From the NCBI GenBank assembly GCA_045639125.1, contig JAZUCL010000007.1, positions 1-31,137 of the forward strand: 31,137 bases of DNA, read 5' to 3'. The notes below the pieces were generated by a model. It was given only the letters and a program-made list of their open reading frames with translations, did not search any database and was not told where the DNA came from. The position numbers and the translations under genes were made by a program. Positions within the stretch are counted from its first letter, which is position 1, and each line of letters opens with the position of its first letter. Positions 29,835-31,137 of this stretch are shown here, piece after piece. The DNA comes from JAZUCL01 sp045639125 (GTDB lineage: Bacteria; Bacillota; Clostridia; Oscillospirales; QAMX01).

Positions 29835-31067
29835 ATGGGTTTGAATGTAATTGTTATAGGCGGCGGTGCGGCGGGTCTTATGGCGGCGGCAACGGCGGCA
29901 AAAAACGGTAATAATGTTACCGTTATTGAAAAAAACGAGCGAACTGCAAGAAAAATACTTGTTACGGGTAAGGGTAGATGCAATCTTACCAACAACTGCT
30001 CTAAGGACGAGCTTATGGCAAATATTCCAAAAAACGGTAGGTTCCTTTATTCTGCCTTTGATGCCTTTGATTCAAAGGATACTATGGAATATTTTGAAGA
30101 TTTAGGCGTACCCCTTAAAACCGAACGGGGAAACCGAGTTTTTCCTGTTTCGGATAAGGCTATGGACATTGCAGACGCTTTGCTTAAGGGCGTAAAAAAA
30201 TACGGAGTTAAAATTATTAACGGCACTGCAAAGGAAATTTTAACAGAGGATAATAAAGTTTACGGAGTAAAACTTTCCGATGGCAGTGAAATTTTGGCGG
30301 ATAAAATTATTCTTGCTACAGGGGGTGCTTCTTACCCCTCTACCGGTTCTACAGGGGACGGTTATGCTATGGCAGAAAAACTTTCTCATACTGTAACCGA
30401 AATTCGTCCAAGCCTTATTCCCATTTGTATAAAAGAGGGCTTTTGTGCAAAAATGATGGGACTATCCCTTAAAAATGTTTTACTTACCGTTTTTGAAGAA
30501 GGAAAGAAAAAACCTATATTCTCTGAACAGGGTGAGATGCTTTTTACCCATTTTGGTATAAGCGGTCCCTTGGTGCTTAGTGCTTCGGCACATATACGCA
30601 ATATTTCGGGGAAAAAATATTTCTGCACATTGGATTTAAAACCCGCCTTAAGTATGGAACAACTGGATAAACGTTTGCAACGTGATTTTTTAGAAAATTC
30701 CAATAAGAATTTCCGAAATTCTCTTGACGCTCTGCTTCCTCAAAAAATGATACCCACCATAGTAGGTTTGTCGGGTATTCCTAATGAAACAAAGGTTAAT
30801 CAGATAAGCAGAGAGCAAAGAATGAATCTTGTGTCGTTAATTAAAAACCTTAAAATGACGGTTACGGGCTTCAGACCAATAGAAGAAGCCATTATTACCA
30901 GCGGCGGAATAAATATTAAGGAAATTAATTCGGCTACTATGGAATCAAAAATTATAAGCGGCCTTTATTTTGCGGGTGAAATTATAGATGTTGACGCATA
31001 TACGGGCGGTTTTAATTTACAAATTGCATTTTCAACCGGCTATCTTGCCGGAAATAAGGTTGGCTAA
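29835..31067 (+). CDS. HI0933/BaiN-type NAD(P)/FAD-dependent oxidoreductase
   Basis: 410-residue flavoprotein of the HI0933 family. The N-terminal FAD-binding Rossmann motif 'VIGGGAAGLMAA' is followed by the family signature 'RKILVTGKGRCNLTNN', then 'LATGGASYPSTGSTGDGY' and the closing 'YFAGEIIDVDAYTGGFNLQIAFSTGYLAG'. Some homologues reduce unsaturated bile-acid intermediates (BaiN), but most are uncharacterised, so no substrate is assigned. In clostridia this gene often precedes cmk, as it does here, 14 nt upstream. Confidence 0.92.
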   Translation: MGLNVIVIGGGAAGLMAAATAAKNGNNVTVIEKNERTARKILVTGKGRCNLTNNCSKDELMANIPKNGRFLYSAFDAFDSKDTMEYFEDLGVPLKTERGNRVFPVSDKAMDIADALLKGVKKYGVKIINGTAKEILTEDNKVYGVKLSDGSEILADKIILATGGASYPSTGSTGDGYAMAEKLSHTVTEIRPSLIPICIKEGFCAKMMGLSLKNVLLTVFEEGKKKPIFSEQGEMLFTHFGISGPLVLSASAHIRNISGKKYFCTLDLKPALSMEQLDKRLQRDFLENSNKNFRNSLDALLPQKMIPTIVGLSGIPNETKVNQISREQRMNLVSLIKNLKMTVTGFRPIEEAIITSGGINIKEINSATMESKIISGLYFAGEIIDVDAYTGGFNLQIAFSTGYLAGNKVG

Positions 31068-31081
31068 AGGAGAAAATATAA

Positions 31082-31137
31082 ATGGAAAACAAAACTGTTG
31101 CTATTGCTATTGACGGCCCTGCAGGTGCGGGAAAAAG
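31082..31137 (+). CDS. cmk: Cytidylate kinase, N-terminal fragment (3' end outside window)
   Basis: Only 18 codons are visible: an ATG behind AAAGGAG, then 'TVAIAIDGPAGAGK', the nucleotide-binding P-loop typical of cytidylate kinase (CMP + ATP to CDP + ADP). The neighbouring HI0933-type gene supports the call. The rest lies beyond the window. Confidence 0.85.
   Translation, partial: MENKTVAIAIDGPAGAGK

Noticed and set aside
1..31137. CRISPR arrays, tRNA, rRNA and insertion sequences
   Set aside because: No regularly spaced repeats, cloverleaf-like genes, rRNA segments or transposase motifs were recognised on either strand by eye; a dedicated scan would be needed to exclude short ncRNAs.

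Overview
This window reads as chromosomal DNA of a low-GC anaerobic Firmicute, most likely a gut-type clostridium (Oscillospiraceae/Ruminococcaceae-like). Pointers are the AT-rich intergenic DNA, strong AGGAGG-type ribosome sites, near-consensus sigma-A promoters, rubrerythrin, a SigH-type sigma factor, an ECF-type vitamin transporter component, DUF4432, DUF5685 and DUF6512 proteins, and a secreted protein tail of the 'LNYGAAAQ' type. No rRNA, tRNA, CRISPR array, insertion sequence or complete prophage was found.

Layout. 1-3.8 kb: tail of a surface protein, a free-standing TipAS drug-binding domain, a D,D-carboxypeptidase convergent with it, a ComEA-like DNA-binding protein and an ECF S component. 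3.9-8.4 kb: an M20 dipeptidase, a membrane protein overlapping a HAD phosphatase, a hotdog thioesterase and GluQ (tRNA-Asp modification). 8.5-12.5 kb, minus strand: rsmE, a membrane protein, then a PIG-L deacetylase and a NagB-like sugar isomerase with what looks like their own promoter and operator, then tcdA (tRNA ct6A). 12.6-16.8 kb: prmA (divergent from rsmE), a tandem-OB-fold SSB-like protein, and ruvC-ruvA-ruvB. 17-19.9 kb: a SigH-like sigma factor, a small zinc-ribbon protein, an isochorismatase/nicotinamidase-type hydrolase and a DUF4432 sugar-epimerase-like protein. 19.9-21.6 kb: a divergent, phage-style regulatory module (XRE repressor with a LexA-like but apparently dyad-less C-terminus, facing a mini-XRE gene and a sigma-region-4-like protein). 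21.6-27.8 kb: rubrerythrin, a DUF6512 membrane protein and uvrB-uvrA. 27.9-31.1 kb: DUF5685 protein, DnaJ-domain protein, membrane protein, HI0933-type flavoprotein and the start of cmk, tightly packed.

How the genes work together. DNA repair is prominent (uvrBA, ruvCAB, an SSB-like protein), as are translation and tRNA/rRNA modification (gluQ, tcdA, rsmE, prmA). The PIG-L/NagB-like pair suggests deacetylation then deamination or isomerisation of an amino sugar.

Most notable points. (1) Arginine codon use changes abruptly between uvrA and the DUF5685 gene: CGT dominates before about 27.8 kb and AGA after it. Both sides hold housekeeping genes, so an assembly join or a recent recombination must be considered. 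(2) The divergent XRE/XRE/sigma-4 module has several well-formed candidate operators. (3) The PIG-L/NagB-like operon has an embedded promoter with a 15-bp palindrome at the expected transcription start, and the NagB-like protein has altered active-site residues. (4) The DUF5685 protein carries two aspartate-rich motifs reminiscent of isoprenoid synthases. Several genes appear to start at TTG, and I shifted starts where ribosome sites or promoters demanded it.
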